Part shown: in pieces, positions 1-9,082 of the stretch
Layout: each line of letters begins with the position of its first letter
Numbering within the stretch: the stretch's first letter is position 1
Assembly (NCBI RefSeq): GCF_014489575.1
Contig: NZ_CP060789.1
Location: 1,054,001 to 1,118,000, forward strand
Reading direction: 5' to 3'
DNA length: 64,000 bases
DNA from: Tessaracoccus defluvii
GTDB lineage: Bacteria > Actinomycetota > Actinomycetes > Propionibacteriales > Propionibacteriaceae
Notes under the pieces: generated by a model
Database searches by the model: none
What the model was told of the DNA's origin: nothing
The model's input: the letters and a program-made list of their open reading frames with translations, nothing else
Position numbers and translations under genes: made by a program

Positions 1-1
1 C

Positions 2-589
2 GTGGTCGCCCTCTACTCGTTCCTCTACTACCGCGGCATGGGCATCGTCGTCGTGGCCTCCCTCGCAGTGGCCGCCGCCGCCACCTACGCGATGATGGTC
101 CTGCTCGGCACCTCGGTCGGCTGGGCGCTGAGCCTGCCCGGCATCGCCGGCGCCATCGTCGGCATCGCGGTCACAGCGGACTCGTTCATCATCTACTTCG
201 AACGTATCCGCGACGAGATCCGTGACGGCCGCAGCCTCAAGTCGGCGCTCAGCTCCGGCTGGGTCAAGGCCCGCGGCACCATCGTCATCTCGGATGCGGT
301 GTCGCTGCTGTCGGCAGTGGTGCTGTTCCTGTTGGCGATCGGGTCGGTGAAGGGCTTCGCGTTCACGCTCGGCCTGACCACCCTGCTCGACCTCGCCGTG
401 GTGTTCTTCTTCACCAGGCCGCTGGTCGAACTCCTCGGCCGCACCAAGTTCTTCGGCGAGGGCCACAAGTGGTCCGGCCTGGACGCCGCCCACATGGGCG
501 TCACGCAGGACTCGCTGCTCGGCCGCCGATTCCGTAGGTCGAAGACCGCGGACACTCCCGCATCCGCGCCCACCCCGCAGGAGGCATGA
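2..589 (+). CDS. secD: SecD, C-terminal part (runs off the left edge)
   Basis: C-terminal membrane half of SecD, which with SecF forms the proton-driven accessory complex that helps SecYEG finish protein translocation. The visible 195 residues contain the last transmembrane helices with the family motif GIAVTADSFIIYFERIRDE, then ISDAVSLLSAVVLFLLAIGSVKGFAFTLG (quoted only in part by family convention: VKGFAFTLG) and a hydrophilic tail ending in PTPQEA. The N-terminal half and periplasmic domain lie outside the window. The stop codon overlaps the ATG run at which secF begins, as in a translationally coupled secDF operon. Confidence 0.95.
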   Translation: MVALYSFLYYRGMGIVVVASLAVAAAATYAMMVLLGTSVGWALSLPGIAGAIVGIAVTADSFIIYFERIRDEIRDGRSLKSALSSGWVKARGTIVISDAVSLLSAVVLFLLAIGSVKGFAFTLGLTTLLDLAVVFFFTRPLVELLGRTKFFGEGHKWSGLDAAHMGVTQDSLLGRRFRRSKTADTPASAPTPQEA

Positions 590-1713
590 TGAGCACCGAG
601 AAGAAGGCGAGCATCGCCCACCGGCTGTACACCGGCCAGCTCAGCTACGACTTCAACGGGCACCGCAAGCTGTGGTTCATCGTCTCCGGCGTGATCATCG
701 GCATCAGCCTGCTGCTGCTGCCGTTCCAGGGACTGAACCTGGGCATCGAGTTCCGCGGCGGAACCGACTTCACCGCGCCGATGACCGTCACCGATTCGAC
801 GGTGGACAAGGTCCGTGCCGAGATGGATGGTTCCGAGGTCAAGGACCTCGGGACGCAGGTCTTCTCGGTCGGCGAGACCAACATCCGGGTCCAGACCCGC
901 GTGCTGACCACCGAGGAGACCTCGATCGTCCGCGCGGAGGTCGCCGAGATCGCCGACACCGACATCGACTCCGTCACCTACAACGCCATCGGCGCCTCGT
1001 GGGGCAAGTCGATCTCGCAGCAGGGCGCCATCGCGCTGGTGGTGTTCCTGGTGCTCGTCATGCTCATGATCGCCATCTACTTCCGTGACGTGAAGATGTC
1101 GGTCGCCGCCATCGTCGCGGTGCTGCACGACCTGCTCGTCACCGTCGGCGTCTACGCCGCGCTGGGCTTCACGGTCACGCCGTCGACGGTCATCGGTGTG
1201 CTGACGATCCTCGGCTACTCGCTCTACGACACGGTCGTGGTGTTCGACAAGATCCGCGAGAACATCGTCGGCCTGGAGAAGACGAACAAGACGTACTCCG
1301 AGCAGGCCAACCTGGCCGTCAACCAGGTGCTGGTGCGTTCGATCAACACGACCATCATCGGCGTCCTGCCTGTGGCGGCGCTGTTCGTCGCCGGTGCCAT
1401 GCTGCAGAGCGGTCCGCTGGCCGACCTCGGCCTCGCCCTGCTCGTCGGCATGATCGCCGGCGCCTACTCGTCGATCTTCATCGCGGCGCCTCTGCTGTCG
1501 CTGATGAAGGAGCGCGAGCCGGCCATGGTCGAGCACCGGGCCCAGATCGAGCGTCGCATCAAGCGCGCCGAGCACAAGGCAGCCGGCCGCACCCTGGCCG
1601 CCGCGGAGATCGGCGGCGACGATACGGAGCAGGTGACCCTGGCCGTGTCCGCTGGCGAGCGTCAGCAGCGTCGCACCGCCTCGACGCGGGCGGAACGGAA
1701 GGGCCGGAAGTGA
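589..1713 (+). CDS. secF: Protein translocase subunit SecF
   Basis: SecF partner of SecD in the inner membrane. An N-terminal helix (LWFIVSGVIIGISLLLL) is followed by the conserved LNLGIEFRGGTDF stretch of the first periplasmic domain, then the clustered helices of the export domain (DLLVTVGVYAALGF, TILGYSLYDTVVVFDKIREN). The tail after about residue 310 is long and basic. Two adjacent in-frame ATGs occur at 586 and 589. The AGGAGG box at 579-584 is only one base from the first and four from the second, so I chose 589. The stop overlaps the GTG start of apt. Confidence 0.95.
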   Translation: MSTEKKASIAHRLYTGQLSYDFNGHRKLWFIVSGVIIGISLLLLPFQGLNLGIEFRGGTDFTAPMTVTDSTVDKVRAEMDGSEVKDLGTQVFSVGETNIRVQTRVLTTEETSIVRAEVAEIADTDIDSVTYNAIGASWGKSISQQGAIALVVFLVLVMLMIAIYFRDVKMSVAAIVAVLHDLLVTVGVYAALGFTVTPSTVIGVLTILGYSLYDTVVVFDKIRENIVGLEKTNKTYSEQANLAVNQVLVRSINTTIIGVLPVAALFVAGAMLQSGPLADLGLALLVGMIAGAYSSIFIAAPLLSLMKEREPAMVEHRAQIERRIKRAEHKAAGRTLAAAEIGGDDTEQVTLAVSAGERQQRRTASTRAERKGRK

Positions 1714-2255
1714 ACAACGAGTCCCAGGAGCGACGCTCACTGGTCAGCAGCCTCATCGAGGATGTGCCCGACTTCCCGAAGCCTGGAGTGATGTTCAAGG
1801 ACATCACCCCGCTGCTGGCGTCGGCCCGGGGTTTCCAGGCTGCCGTCACCGAGCTGGTCACCACCGCCCCGCGGCACGTGGACGTGGTGGTCGGGATGGA
1901 GGCCCGCGGGTTCATCTTCGCGGCCCCCGTGGCGCTGGCCTTGGGGGCGGGCTTCGTCCCCGTCCGCAAACCGGGCAAGCTGCCCGGCGACACCATCAGC
2001 CACTCCTTCGAGCTGGAGTACGGCCACGAGACTCTCACCATGCACCGGGACGCGATCCGTCCCGGCGCCCGGGTGATGGTCATCGACGACGTGCTGGCCA
2101 CGGGCGGCACCATCGGTGCCACCGCGGAACTCATCCGTGAGCTGGGGGCCGAGCTGGCCCAGGTCAGCGTCGTCATGGAGCTGGCCTTCCTCGACGGTCG
2201 TGCGCGACTCGCTGAGCGTGGCATCGACAACTGCACGGCACTGGTGACAGTCTGA
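1710..2255 (+). CDS. apt: Adenine phosphoribosyltransferase
   Basis: Converts adenine plus PRPP to AMP in purine salvage. The 181-residue protein has the usual length and the PRPP-binding motif VMVIDDVLATGGT at residues 122-134, preceded by the phosphate-binding region VRKPGKLPG. The GTG start overlaps the secF stop (GTGA), implying coupled translation. Actinobacteria commonly place apt between secF and rel; here a potassium channel gene separates apt from rel. Confidence 0.95.
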   Translation: MNNESQERRSLVSSLIEDVPDFPKPGVMFKDITPLLASARGFQAAVTELVTTAPRHVDVVVGMEARGFIFAAPVALALGAGFVPVRKPGKLPGDTISHSFELEYGHETLTMHRDAIRPGARVMVIDDVLATGGTIGATAELIRELGAELAQVSVVMELAFLDGRARLAERGIDNCTALVTV

Positions 2256-2259
2256 GCCC

Positions 2260-3336
2260 ATGGCCAAGCTGCAACCAGGGGGCCGGGGTGGCCTTCTGTC
2301 GATGGTCAGCCTTCCCCGGATCTCGTCATCGCCGTTCAAGGAGCTCGCCCGTCGGGGCGCCATCGCCCTGGGGCTGCTGCTGACGACGACGCTGCTGGTC
2401 TACGTCGATCGCGCCGCCTACAGCGACAACACCGCCGGGGACGGCATCTCGTTCATCGACGCGCTCTACTACGCGACGGTCACCGTGACCACCACGGGAT
2501 ACGGTGACATCACGCCCGTGGCGACGCACGCCCGGCTGATCAACGCCCTGCTGATCACGCCTCTGCGTATCGCCTTCCTGGTGGTGCTCGTCGGCACGAC
2601 CATCGAGGTGCTGGCCAATCAGGGCAGCCGCAGCATCCGGGACAGTTTCTGGAGGAGGAAGATGCGCAACCACGTGGTGGTCATCGGCTACGGCACGAAG
2701 GGCCGCAGCGCCGTCAACACCCTGCGTCGCCAGGGGGTCTCCTCGGAGCGGATCGTCGTCATCGACGACAAGCCCGGCGCGATCGAGGACGCCAACTTCG
2801 ACGGCCTGGCCGCGTTCCAGGGCGACGCCACCCGGCGCGATCTGCTGCGGCGGGCCGAGATCAGCAAGGCGAGACAGGTGATCATCTGTCTGGACCGGGA
2901 CGACGCGGCGATCCTGACCACGCTGACCGTGCGCCAGCTGAACCCCACGGCCGGGGTCACCGTGGCCGTGCGGGAACAGGACAACGTCACCCTGGTGCGC
3001 CAGTCCGGCGCGTCGTCGGTCATCACGAGCTCCGAGACCGTGGGCCGCCTCCTCGGTCTCTCCGCGATCGGCCCCGAACTGGGCACGATCATGCAGGACA
3101 TGCTCACCGGCGGTGAGGGGCTCGAGGTACACCAGCGGCTGGCCACAGCCGAGGAGGTCGGGCAGCCGCCGTCGGCCGTGACGGGGGAGCGGGTCATCGG
3201 TCTCGTCCGCAACGGGACGCTGCGGAGGTTCTACGACCAGACCGCCACCCGCGTGGAGGTCGGCGACGAGCTCATCGTGGTCAGGCGGGCGCAGGCCCCG
3301 ACCGCGAAGGACATCCAGCGGGCGCTGGCCGACTAG
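2260..3336 (+). CDS. Potassium channel with RCK/TrkA-N domain
   Basis: Two-helix potassium channel fused to a regulator of K+ conductance domain, 358 residues. A hydrophobic helix at about 33-50 is followed by a pore loop with the selectivity filter TTTGYGD at 77-83 and a second helix at about 93-117. A Rossmann-type RCK domain starts at MRNHVVVIGYGTKG (GxGxxG-like, about residue 129) and a TrkA-C-like part closes the protein. It resembles MthK/Kch-type channels gated by ligand binding to RCK. It starts 4 bases after apt, so it is probably in the secDF-apt transcript. Its ligand cannot be told from sequence. Confidence 0.9.
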   Translation: MAKLQPGGRGGLLSMVSLPRISSSPFKELARRGAIALGLLLTTTLLVYVDRAAYSDNTAGDGISFIDALYYATVTVTTTGYGDITPVATHARLINALLITPLRIAFLVVLVGTTIEVLANQGSRSIRDSFWRRKMRNHVVVIGYGTKGRSAVNTLRRQGVSSERIVVIDDKPGAIEDANFDGLAAFQGDATRRDLLRRAEISKARQVIICLDRDDAAILTTLTVRQLNPTAGVTVAVREQDNVTLVRQSGASSVITSSETVGRLLGLSAIGPELGTIMQDMLTGGEGLEVHQRLATAEEVGQPPSAVTGERVIGLVRNGTLRRFYDQTATRVEVGDELIVVRRAQAPTAKDIQRALAD

Positions 3337-3351
3337 GGCTTCCACGCACAC

Positions 3352-3357
3352 TACACT
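3352..3357 (+). promoter_or_regulatory. -10 box TACACT of rel (leaderless start)
   Basis: TACACT lies six bases before the rel ATG and there is no ribosome-binding site between them, so transcription probably starts at or next to the ATG. The same TANNNT-to-start spacing recurs at many genes in this window. Confidence 0.6.
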
Positions 3358-3363
3358 CGACGC

Positions 3364-5637
3364 ATGTCGGAAGAAGGTCTCGGAGGTGCGGCCCGGTTGG
3401 TGACCGGGCCGGAACAGCCGCGGCTGCGCATGCGGCACCGCTTGGCGCGGCTCGGCGCGGTGCGTTCGAAGTCGGCGGTCCTGGACCCCCTGTTCCGCAT
3501 CGTCCGGTCGAACCACCCGAAGGCCGACACGGCACTGCTCGAGCGGGCCTATCGCATCGCCGAGCGCTACCACGAGGGGCAGACCCGCAAGTCGGGTGAT
3601 CCGTACATCACGCATCCGCTCGCCGTCGCGACGATCCTGGCGGAGCTGGGCATGACGGAGCCGGTGCTGGTGGCGGCGCTGCTGCACGACACCGTCGAGG
3701 ACACGCCCTACACGCTGGAGCAGCTGCGGGCCGACTTCTCCGACGAGGTTGCGCACATGGTCGACGGCGTGACCAAGCTCGACAAACTGACCTACGGGGA
3801 GACGGCCAAGGCGGAGACCATCCGCAAGATGATCATGGCCACCAGCGAGGAGGTCCGCGTCCTCGTCATCAAGCTGGCCGACCGGCTGCACAACATGCGC
3901 ACCATCGGCTACCTGCGGCAGGACAAGCAGGTCCGCATCGCCACCGAGACGCTCAACATCTTCGCCCCGCTGGCCCACCGGCTGGGCATGAACACGATCA
4001 AGTGGGAGTTGGAGGACCTGTCCTTCGCCACGATCGAGCCGAAGGTCTACGGCGAGATCGCCGACATGGTCGCCCAGCAGGCCCCCGGCCGCGAACGCTA
4101 CCTGCGGGAACTGATCGCCGAATTCCAGGGCATGCTGGCGGAGGCGAAGATCCAGGCCACCGTCTACGGCCGGCCGAAGCACTACTACTCGATCTACCAG
4201 AAGATGATGGTCCGCGGCCGCGATTTCCGCGACATCTACGACCTCATCGGGCTGCGTGTTCTCGTGAACGACATCAAGGACTGCTACGCGGTCCTCGGCG
4301 TCGCGCACGCGGGCTGGAAGCCGATCCCAGGCCGGTTCAAGGACTACATCGCCGGGCCGAAGTTCAACATGTACCAGTCGCTGCACACCACGGTGCTGGG
4401 CGCCAACAACGAGCCGGTCGAGTTCCAGATCCGCACGCACGAGATGCACCGGCGCGCTGAGTACGGTGTCGCGGCCCACTGGAAGTACAAGGAGGATCTC
4501 CGCGCCGGCGTCACCGCCGAGGATGCGGGCCTCAAGGCCATGCATCAGCTCGGCGTCATGAGCAAGGAGACCGAGGACCCCAGCGAGTTCCTCGACTCCG
4601 TGCTGTTCGAGATCAACTCCGACGAGATCTACGTCTTCACCCCGAAGGGCGAGGTGATGGCCCTGCCCGTCGGCGCCACCCCGGTCGACTTCGCCTTCGC
4701 CGTCCACACAGAGGTCGGGTTCCGCACCATCGGCGCCCGCGTCAACGGACGGCTCGTGTCGCTGAGCACCAAGCTGCAGCAGGGGGACAAGGTCGAGATC
4801 CTCACCTCGAAGGCCGAGGGTGCGGGGCCGAGCCGCGACTGGCTGAGCTTCGTCGTCTCGAGCCGCGCCAGGCAGAAGATCCGGCAGCACTTCTCGCGGG
4901 AGCGCCGCGACGAGGCGTTGGAACACGGCAAGGAGATCCTGGCCAAGGATCTGCGCCGCACCGGGGTGCCCATGCAGCGGCTGCTGACGCTCGAGAACCT
5001 GACGGCGGTGGCCAACGAGCTGGGCCAGAAGGATGTCCCGGGGCTCTACGTGGCCCTCGGCGAGGCGCAGATCAGCGCCCAGTCGGTCGTCGAGAAGCTC
5101 GTCCAGCTGCACGGCGGCGAGGAGGAGACGGTCGACACCGTCACCGAGGACGTCGTGGTGCGGCAGCGACGCCGTCCGGTCCAGGACGGCGCACACGTGC
5201 TCGTCGACGGGTCGGACTCGATGGTCGCCAAGTTCGCCAAGTGCTGCTATCCGCTGCCCGGCGACGACATCATCGGCTTCGTGACCAAGGGCGACGGCGT
5301 CTCCGTCCATCGGGCGGACTGCAGCAACGCCCCGGCGTTGCGGAAGGAGCCGGAACGGCTCGTCCCCGTGGAGTGGGCCGACATGGAGGCCGGCTCCAGC
5401 TTCGTCGTCACCATCCAGATCGAGGGCATCGACAGGGCCCGGCTGCTGTCGGACGTGTCGTCGACCCTGTCGGAGGAGCACCTCGACATCCTGTCGGTCA
5501 ACATCCAGACCACGCGGCAGCGGCAGTTCCGGGGCCGGTTCACCTTCGAGTCGGCCGACCCCACGCACCTGCAGCACGTCATCAACCAGATCCGCCGGGT
5601 GCCGGGCGTCTACGACGCCTACCGCATCTCCGGCTGA
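3364..5637 (+). CDS. rel: Bifunctional (p)ppGpp synthetase/hydrolase Rel
   Basis: Stringent-response enzyme that makes and degrades (p)ppGpp, 757 residues, the normal long RSH length. Domain order: hydrolase HD domain with the HD pair at 108-109 (ALLHDTVEDT) and later KLADRLHNMRT; synthetase domain with GRPKHYYSIYQKM and RDIYDLIGLRV; a TGS domain beginning EIYVFTPKGE; a central Cys-rich/helical region (KFAKCCYPLPGDDI); and a C-terminal ACT domain (VTIQIEGIDRARLLSDV). An intact HD motif and a synthetase similar to mycobacterial Rel indicate a bifunctional enzyme. It ends at a strong terminator hairpin. Confidence 0.95.
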   Translation: MSEEGLGGAARLVTGPEQPRLRMRHRLARLGAVRSKSAVLDPLFRIVRSNHPKADTALLERAYRIAERYHEGQTRKSGDPYITHPLAVATILAELGMTEPVLVAALLHDTVEDTPYTLEQLRADFSDEVAHMVDGVTKLDKLTYGETAKAETIRKMIMATSEEVRVLVIKLADRLHNMRTIGYLRQDKQVRIATETLNIFAPLAHRLGMNTIKWELEDLSFATIEPKVYGEIADMVAQQAPGRERYLRELIAEFQGMLAEAKIQATVYGRPKHYYSIYQKMMVRGRDFRDIYDLIGLRVLVNDIKDCYAVLGVAHAGWKPIPGRFKDYIAGPKFNMYQSLHTTVLGANNEPVEFQIRTHEMHRRAEYGVAAHWKYKEDLRAGVTAEDAGLKAMHQLGVMSKETEDPSEFLDSVLFEINSDEIYVFTPKGEVMALPVGATPVDFAFAVHTEVGFRTIGARVNGRLVSLSTKLQQGDKVEILTSKAEGAGPSRDWLSFVVSSRARQKIRQHFSRERRDEALEHGKEILAKDLRRTGVPMQRLLTLENLTAVANELGQKDVPGLYVALGEAQISAQSVVEKLVQLHGGEEETVDTVTEDVVVRQRRRPVQDGAHVLVDGSDSMVAKFAKCCYPLPGDDIIGFVTKGDGVSVHRADCSNAPALRKEPERLVPVEWADMEAGSSFVVTIQIEGIDRARLLSDVSSTLSEEHLDILSVNIQTTRQRQFRGRFTFESADPTHLQHVINQIRRVPGVYDAYRISG

Positions 5638-5655
5638 ACCACCTCAGGGCATGGA

Positions 5656-5691
5656 AGAGGCGGCCGCATCCCGGGGGATGCGGCCGCCTCT
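5656..5691. terminator. Bidirectional terminator between rel and the DUF349 gene
   Basis: A perfect 17-base-pair stem (arms 5656-5672 and 5675-5691, GC-rich, closing on GG) sits between two convergent genes, 18 bases after the rel stop and 9 bases beyond the DUF349 stop. There is no clear U tract on either strand, as is common for actinobacterial terminators. Confidence 0.85.
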
Positions 5692-5700
5692 ACTCGTCGG

Positions 5701-6945
5701 TCAGGCCGTGAACTCGGCCAGTGTGGTGCGGGCCTGGTCCAGCCAGCTGGTGTAGGTGTCGATCGACCTGGACGCGTCGCGGACACCGCGGCTGTCGCCG
5801 GCCGCCTCTGCCTTGGCCAGGTCGGCCTGCAGCTTGGCGATCTGGGTCTCGAACATCGCGACGGTGTCCTCGGCCCGGCGGCGGGCCTCCGGATCGGTGC
5901 GGCGCCACTCCTCGGCCTCCATGTCGGCGACCTTGGAGGAGATGGCGCGGACGCGCTGGTCGAGGTCACGCATGGCGCCCCGCGGCACGTGTCCCAGAGA
6001 CTCGAACTTGGCGAGGAACTCTCGGTGGATCGACTTGGCCTGTTCGACGTCCGTGACGCCCTCGAGGTCCGCGGTCACCTGATCGACCAGCTCCTGCTTC
6101 GCGGCCAGGTTCTCCGACTGCTCACCGTCCATGGCGTTCTGCGACGCGGTGCGCGCGTTGAAGAACTCGTCCTGGATGGCGCGGAAGCGTGTCCACAGCG
6201 CATCGTCCTCGGCCCGGCGGGCGCTGCCCGCGGCCTTCCAACGGGCCATGAGGTCCCGGAAGGCGGCCGAGGTGGCGCCCCAGTCGGTCGAGGCGGCGAG
6301 CGGCTCGGCCTCGGCGATGATCTGTTCCTTGAGGGACTTCGAGGAGTCCCGACGCTGGTTCAGATCGGCGAAGTGGGCCTTGCGACGGCGTGTGTACTGC
6401 GTGCGTGCCGAGGAGAACCGGTGCCACAACTCGTTGTCGGTGGGGCGGTCGATGCGCGGCAGCGCCTTCCACTCCTCGAGCAGGGTGCGGAAGCGGTCCA
6501 CGCCTCCGCGCCAGTCGTTGCCGGCCGCCAGCGTCTCCGCCTCGGTGACCATGGCCTCCTTGGCGGCCTGCGTCGCGGCATTCTGCTCGGCCCGGGCGGC
6601 CTTGCGTGCCTCGATCTGGGCCGGGAGCCGGTCCGAGAGGGCGTCGAGCCGCGTCACCAGCGACTCGAGGTCTCCGACGGCGTTCGCGTCGACCACGTTG
6701 CCGCGCACGGCGGCGATGGCGGTCTTCGCCTCGTCGGGGGACAATGCCTGGGCCGAGACGCGGGATTCCAGCAGCGAGACCTCGGCGGCGAGGTTCTCGA
6801 ACCGTCTCACGTAGAAGGCCAGGGCTTCTTCCGGGGTGGAGTCGGGGATCTGCCCGACGCTTCGTTCAGTGCCACCCGAGATGACGTAGACCGTGCCGTC
6901 GGGATCGACGCGGCCGAAGTCGGCGGGCGCTTGCGATTCGCTCAT
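5701..6945 (-). CDS. DUF349 domain-containing protein
   Basis: A 414-residue helical protein with repeated DUF349 units of the form W...A..FR.LL..W......R....D..LW.RF..AR..., visible three times: DRFRTLLEEWKALPRIDRP, AAFRDLMARWKAAGSAR and a shorter C-terminal copy. It is rich in Ala, Glu and Arg, and the C-terminal third is a predicted coiled coil. No signal peptide or membrane segment is seen. DUF349 proteins are widespread next to rel in actinobacteria and their biochemical role is not established. It is transcribed convergently with rel and divergently from the hydrolase gene. Confidence 0.85.
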   Translation of the reverse strand: MSESQAPADFGRVDPDGTVYVISGGTERSVGQIPDSTPEEALAFYVRRFENLAAEVSLLESRVSAQALSPDEAKTAIAAVRGNVVDANAVGDLESLVTRLDALSDRLPAQIEARKAARAEQNAATQAAKEAMVTEAETLAAGNDWRGGVDRFRTLLEEWKALPRIDRPTDNELWHRFSSARTQYTRRRKAHFADLNQRRDSSKSLKEQIIAEAEPLAASTDWGATSAAFRDLMARWKAAGSARRAEDDALWTRFRAIQDEFFNARTASQNAMDGEQSENLAAKQELVDQVTADLEGVTDVEQAKSIHREFLAKFESLGHVPRGAMRDLDQRVRAISSKVADMEAEEWRRTDPEARRRAEDTVAMFETQIAKLQADLAKAEAAGDSRGVRDASRSIDTYTSWLDQARTTLAEFTA

Positions 6946-6963
6946 GCCATTAATCTAGCGGGA

Positions 6964-6969
6964 TAGGGT
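6964..6969 (+). promoter_or_regulatory. -10 box TAGGGT of the hydrolase gene (leaderless start)
   Basis: TAGGGT is followed after six bases by the GTG at 6976, with no ribosome-binding site in between. This supports that GTG as the true start and a leaderless transcript for the hydrolase-hisS pair. Confidence 0.6.
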
Positions 6970-6975
6970 GGCCGA

Positions 6976-7647
6976 GTGCTCATCAGGACCATCACCGCGT
7001 CGCCGTGGCAGTCGAACTGTTATCTGATCGTGTCCGACGAGGACGCCACGCAGTGCATCGTCGTCGATCCCGGCATCACGGCAGCGCCGCTCGTGACGGC
7101 GGAACTGGAGGCCAGGGGATGGGCCCCCGTGGCGTTCTTCGGGACGCACGGACACATCGACCATGTCGGTGACGCCGGCATTCTCGCCGAGCGGTACGGC
7201 GTGCCCCTGTATCTTGCGGCGCCCGACCAGCATCTGCTGACGGACCCGGCAGCCGGCCTTGATCCCGGCAACGCGGGGGCGCTGCGTTCGCTGCTTCCCG
7301 GCGTCCAGCTGCAGGCCGTCGAGGACGTGCGCGACCTGACCGGCCCCGTCGCGGCGGCCGGCCTGACGGTGACCCCTGTCCCTGCGCCGGGGCACACGGA
7401 AGGCTCCACGCTGTTGCGGGTCACCTCCGCCGACGCGGAGGTCGTCTTCACCGGCGACGTGCTCTTCGCGGGCACCATCGGGCGCACCGACATGCCCGGC
7501 GGTAGCATGAACGCGATGCGCAGCACCCTGCGGATGATTCCGCAGGCGATCGATCCGGAGGTTGCCCTGCTTCCCGGCCACGGCGGGCACACCACCCTCG
7601 CGGTCGAGCTGACATCGAACCCGTACCTGCAAGCCGACCGTCTGTGA
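6976..7647 (+). CDS. MBL-fold hydrolase, glyoxalase II-like
   Basis: A 223-residue metallo-beta-lactamase-fold protein. The zinc-binding signature THGHIDH gives H58, H60, D62 and H63; further ligands are in PGHTEGS, FTGDVLF and the terminal LLPGHGG. The size and motifs fit the hydroxyacylglutathione hydrolase-like branch. In actinobacteria, which use mycothiol, the thiol ester substrate is not known from sequence. It directly precedes hisS by 7 bases, the same pairing as in mycobacteria (Rv2581c-hisS). Confidence 0.85.
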   Translation: MLIRTITASPWQSNCYLIVSDEDATQCIVVDPGITAAPLVTAELEARGWAPVAFFGTHGHIDHVGDAGILAERYGVPLYLAAPDQHLLTDPAAGLDPGNAGALRSLLPGVQLQAVEDVRDLTGPVAAAGLTVTPVPAPGHTEGSTLLRVTSADAEVVFTGDVLFAGTIGRTDMPGGSMNAMRSTLRMIPQAIDPEVALLPGHGGHTTLAVELTSNPYLQADRL

Positions 7648-7654
7648 GATCCAC

Positions 7655-8985
7655 GTGCCCCGCCCCAAGCCCCTCAGCGGATTCCCCGAGTTCCTGCCCG
7701 CCGGCCGCCTGATCGAGAACACCGTCCTCGACATCGTGCGCGGCACGTTCGAGCTGCACGGGTTCGCGCCGATCGAGACCCGCGCCGTCGAGCCGCTCGA
7801 CCAGCTCTCCCGCAAGGGGAGATCGACAAGGAGATCTACGTCGTCCGTCGGCTGCACGCCGACGGCGCCGACCCCGATGAGCTCGGCCTGCACTTCGACC
7901 TGACCGTGCCTTTCGCCCGCTACGTGCTGGAGCACGCCGGCCACCTCGCCTTCCCGTTCCGCCGCTACCAGATCCAGAAGGTCTGGCGCGGCGAACGCCC
8001 GCAGGAGGGCCGGTACCGCGAGTTCACGCAGGCCGACATCGACATCGTCGGCCAGGACCAGCTCGCCGCCCACCACGACGTCGAGATCCCGCTCGTCGCC
8101 CTCGACGTGTTCGAGAAGCTGCACCGGGACCTCGGCCTGCCGCCCGTGACGCTGCACGTGAACAACAGGAAGCTGGCCGAGGGCTTCTACCGGGGGCTCG
8201 GGATCGAGGAGCCCGCGGCGGTCCTGCAGCGGGTCGACAAGTACGACAAGATCGGCCCCGAGGCCGTCGTCGAGCTGCTGACGGGCGAGGTCGGCCTCAG
8301 CCGGACCCAGGCCGACGCCTGCGTCGCGCTCGCCGGGATCTCCGCCCGCGACGAGTCCTTCGTCGACCAGGTGGCCTCGCTCGGCGTCTCGCACGAGCTG
8401 CTCGACGAGGGCCTGGGCGAACTGTCCGCGCTCATCTCGACGGCGAACCGCACCGTCGCCGGCCGGGTGCTGGCGGACATGAAGATCGCCCGCGGACTCG
8501 ACTACTACACCGGCACCGTCTACGAGACGTTGCTGAACGGCTCCGAGAAGCTCGGCTCCGTCGCCTCGGGCGGCCGGTACGACTCGCTCGCGTCCGACGG
8601 CAAGGTGACCTTCCCCGGCGTCGGCTACTCGTTCGGCATCACGCGCATCCTGGCGCCGCTCATCGGCAAGGGCCGCATCGTGGCCAGCCGCAGCGTCCCC
8701 AGCGCCGTCCTGGTCGCCGTCGACAACGAGGAGACCCGAGCCGCGGCCATCGAGACGGCCGCCCGGCTGCGGGCCCGCGGCATCGCCGTCGAGGTGGCGC
8801 CGAAGGCCGACAAGTTCGGCCGCCAGATCCGTTTCGCGGAGCGCCGTGGCATCCCGTTCGTCTGGTTCGGGGCCGGCCACGACGACTCGGTCAAGGACAT
8901 CCGCAGCGGCGAACAGGTGCCCGCCTCCGCCGACGCCTGGATGCCTCCCGCCGAGGATCTGCGGGTCACGGTCGGGCCCGCCTGA
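7655..8985 (+). CDS. hisS: Histidyl-tRNA synthetase (one-base frameshift in the read)
   Basis: Class II aminoacyl-tRNA synthetase that charges tRNA-His. The opening PRPKPLSGFPEFLPA and a break at about residue 55 are followed in another frame by LTVPFARYVLEH, motif 2 (RYREFTQADIDIVGQ), the histidine loop GLDYYTGTVYE, motif 3 (GYSFGITRI) and an anticodon-binding domain. The frames join perfectly (SRKG-EIDKEIYVVRRLHADG) if one G is added to the G run at 7816-7819. Because the gene is essential and the flanking coding sequence is intact on both sides, I treat it as functional with a sequencing deletion. Confidence 0.93.
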
Positions 8986-9025
8986 CCCGGGCTCCCGCCG
9001 ATGCGACGCGGCGGGAGTGTCACGG

Positions 9026-9077
9026 TAGAGTCGGAACCCGCTGGGCTGCACCGTCTATGCAGCCCTTCTGGAAAGGA
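9026..9077 (+). promoter_or_regulatory. aspS promoter box, leader hairpin and ribosome-binding site
   Basis: A TAGAGT -10 box (9026-9031) is followed by a perfect 8-base-pair hairpin, GGGCTGCA (9043-9050) and TGCAGCCC (9058-9065) around a 7-base loop, and then by GGAAAGGA (9070-9077) five bases before the aspS GTG. Unlike its neighbours, aspS therefore has a structured leader of about 45 bases. No T-box or antiterminator features are seen. Confidence 0.5.
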
Positions 9078-9082
9078 ATACC

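Noticed and set aside
2326..5577. Very long open frame (about 1080 codons) on the minus strand opposite the channel and rel
   Set aside because: It is the antisense of well-conserved genes, rich in Arg/Gly/Asp/Leu as expected from GC-rich codons, with no domain. The same applies to the antisense frames of 1123 codons opposite carB and of about 700 codons opposite hisS.
7811..7825. Programmed frameshift in hisS
   Set aside because: There is no slippery heptamer or stimulatory structure, and the same one-base loss in G/C runs recurs in unrelated genes, so a read error is the simpler explanation.
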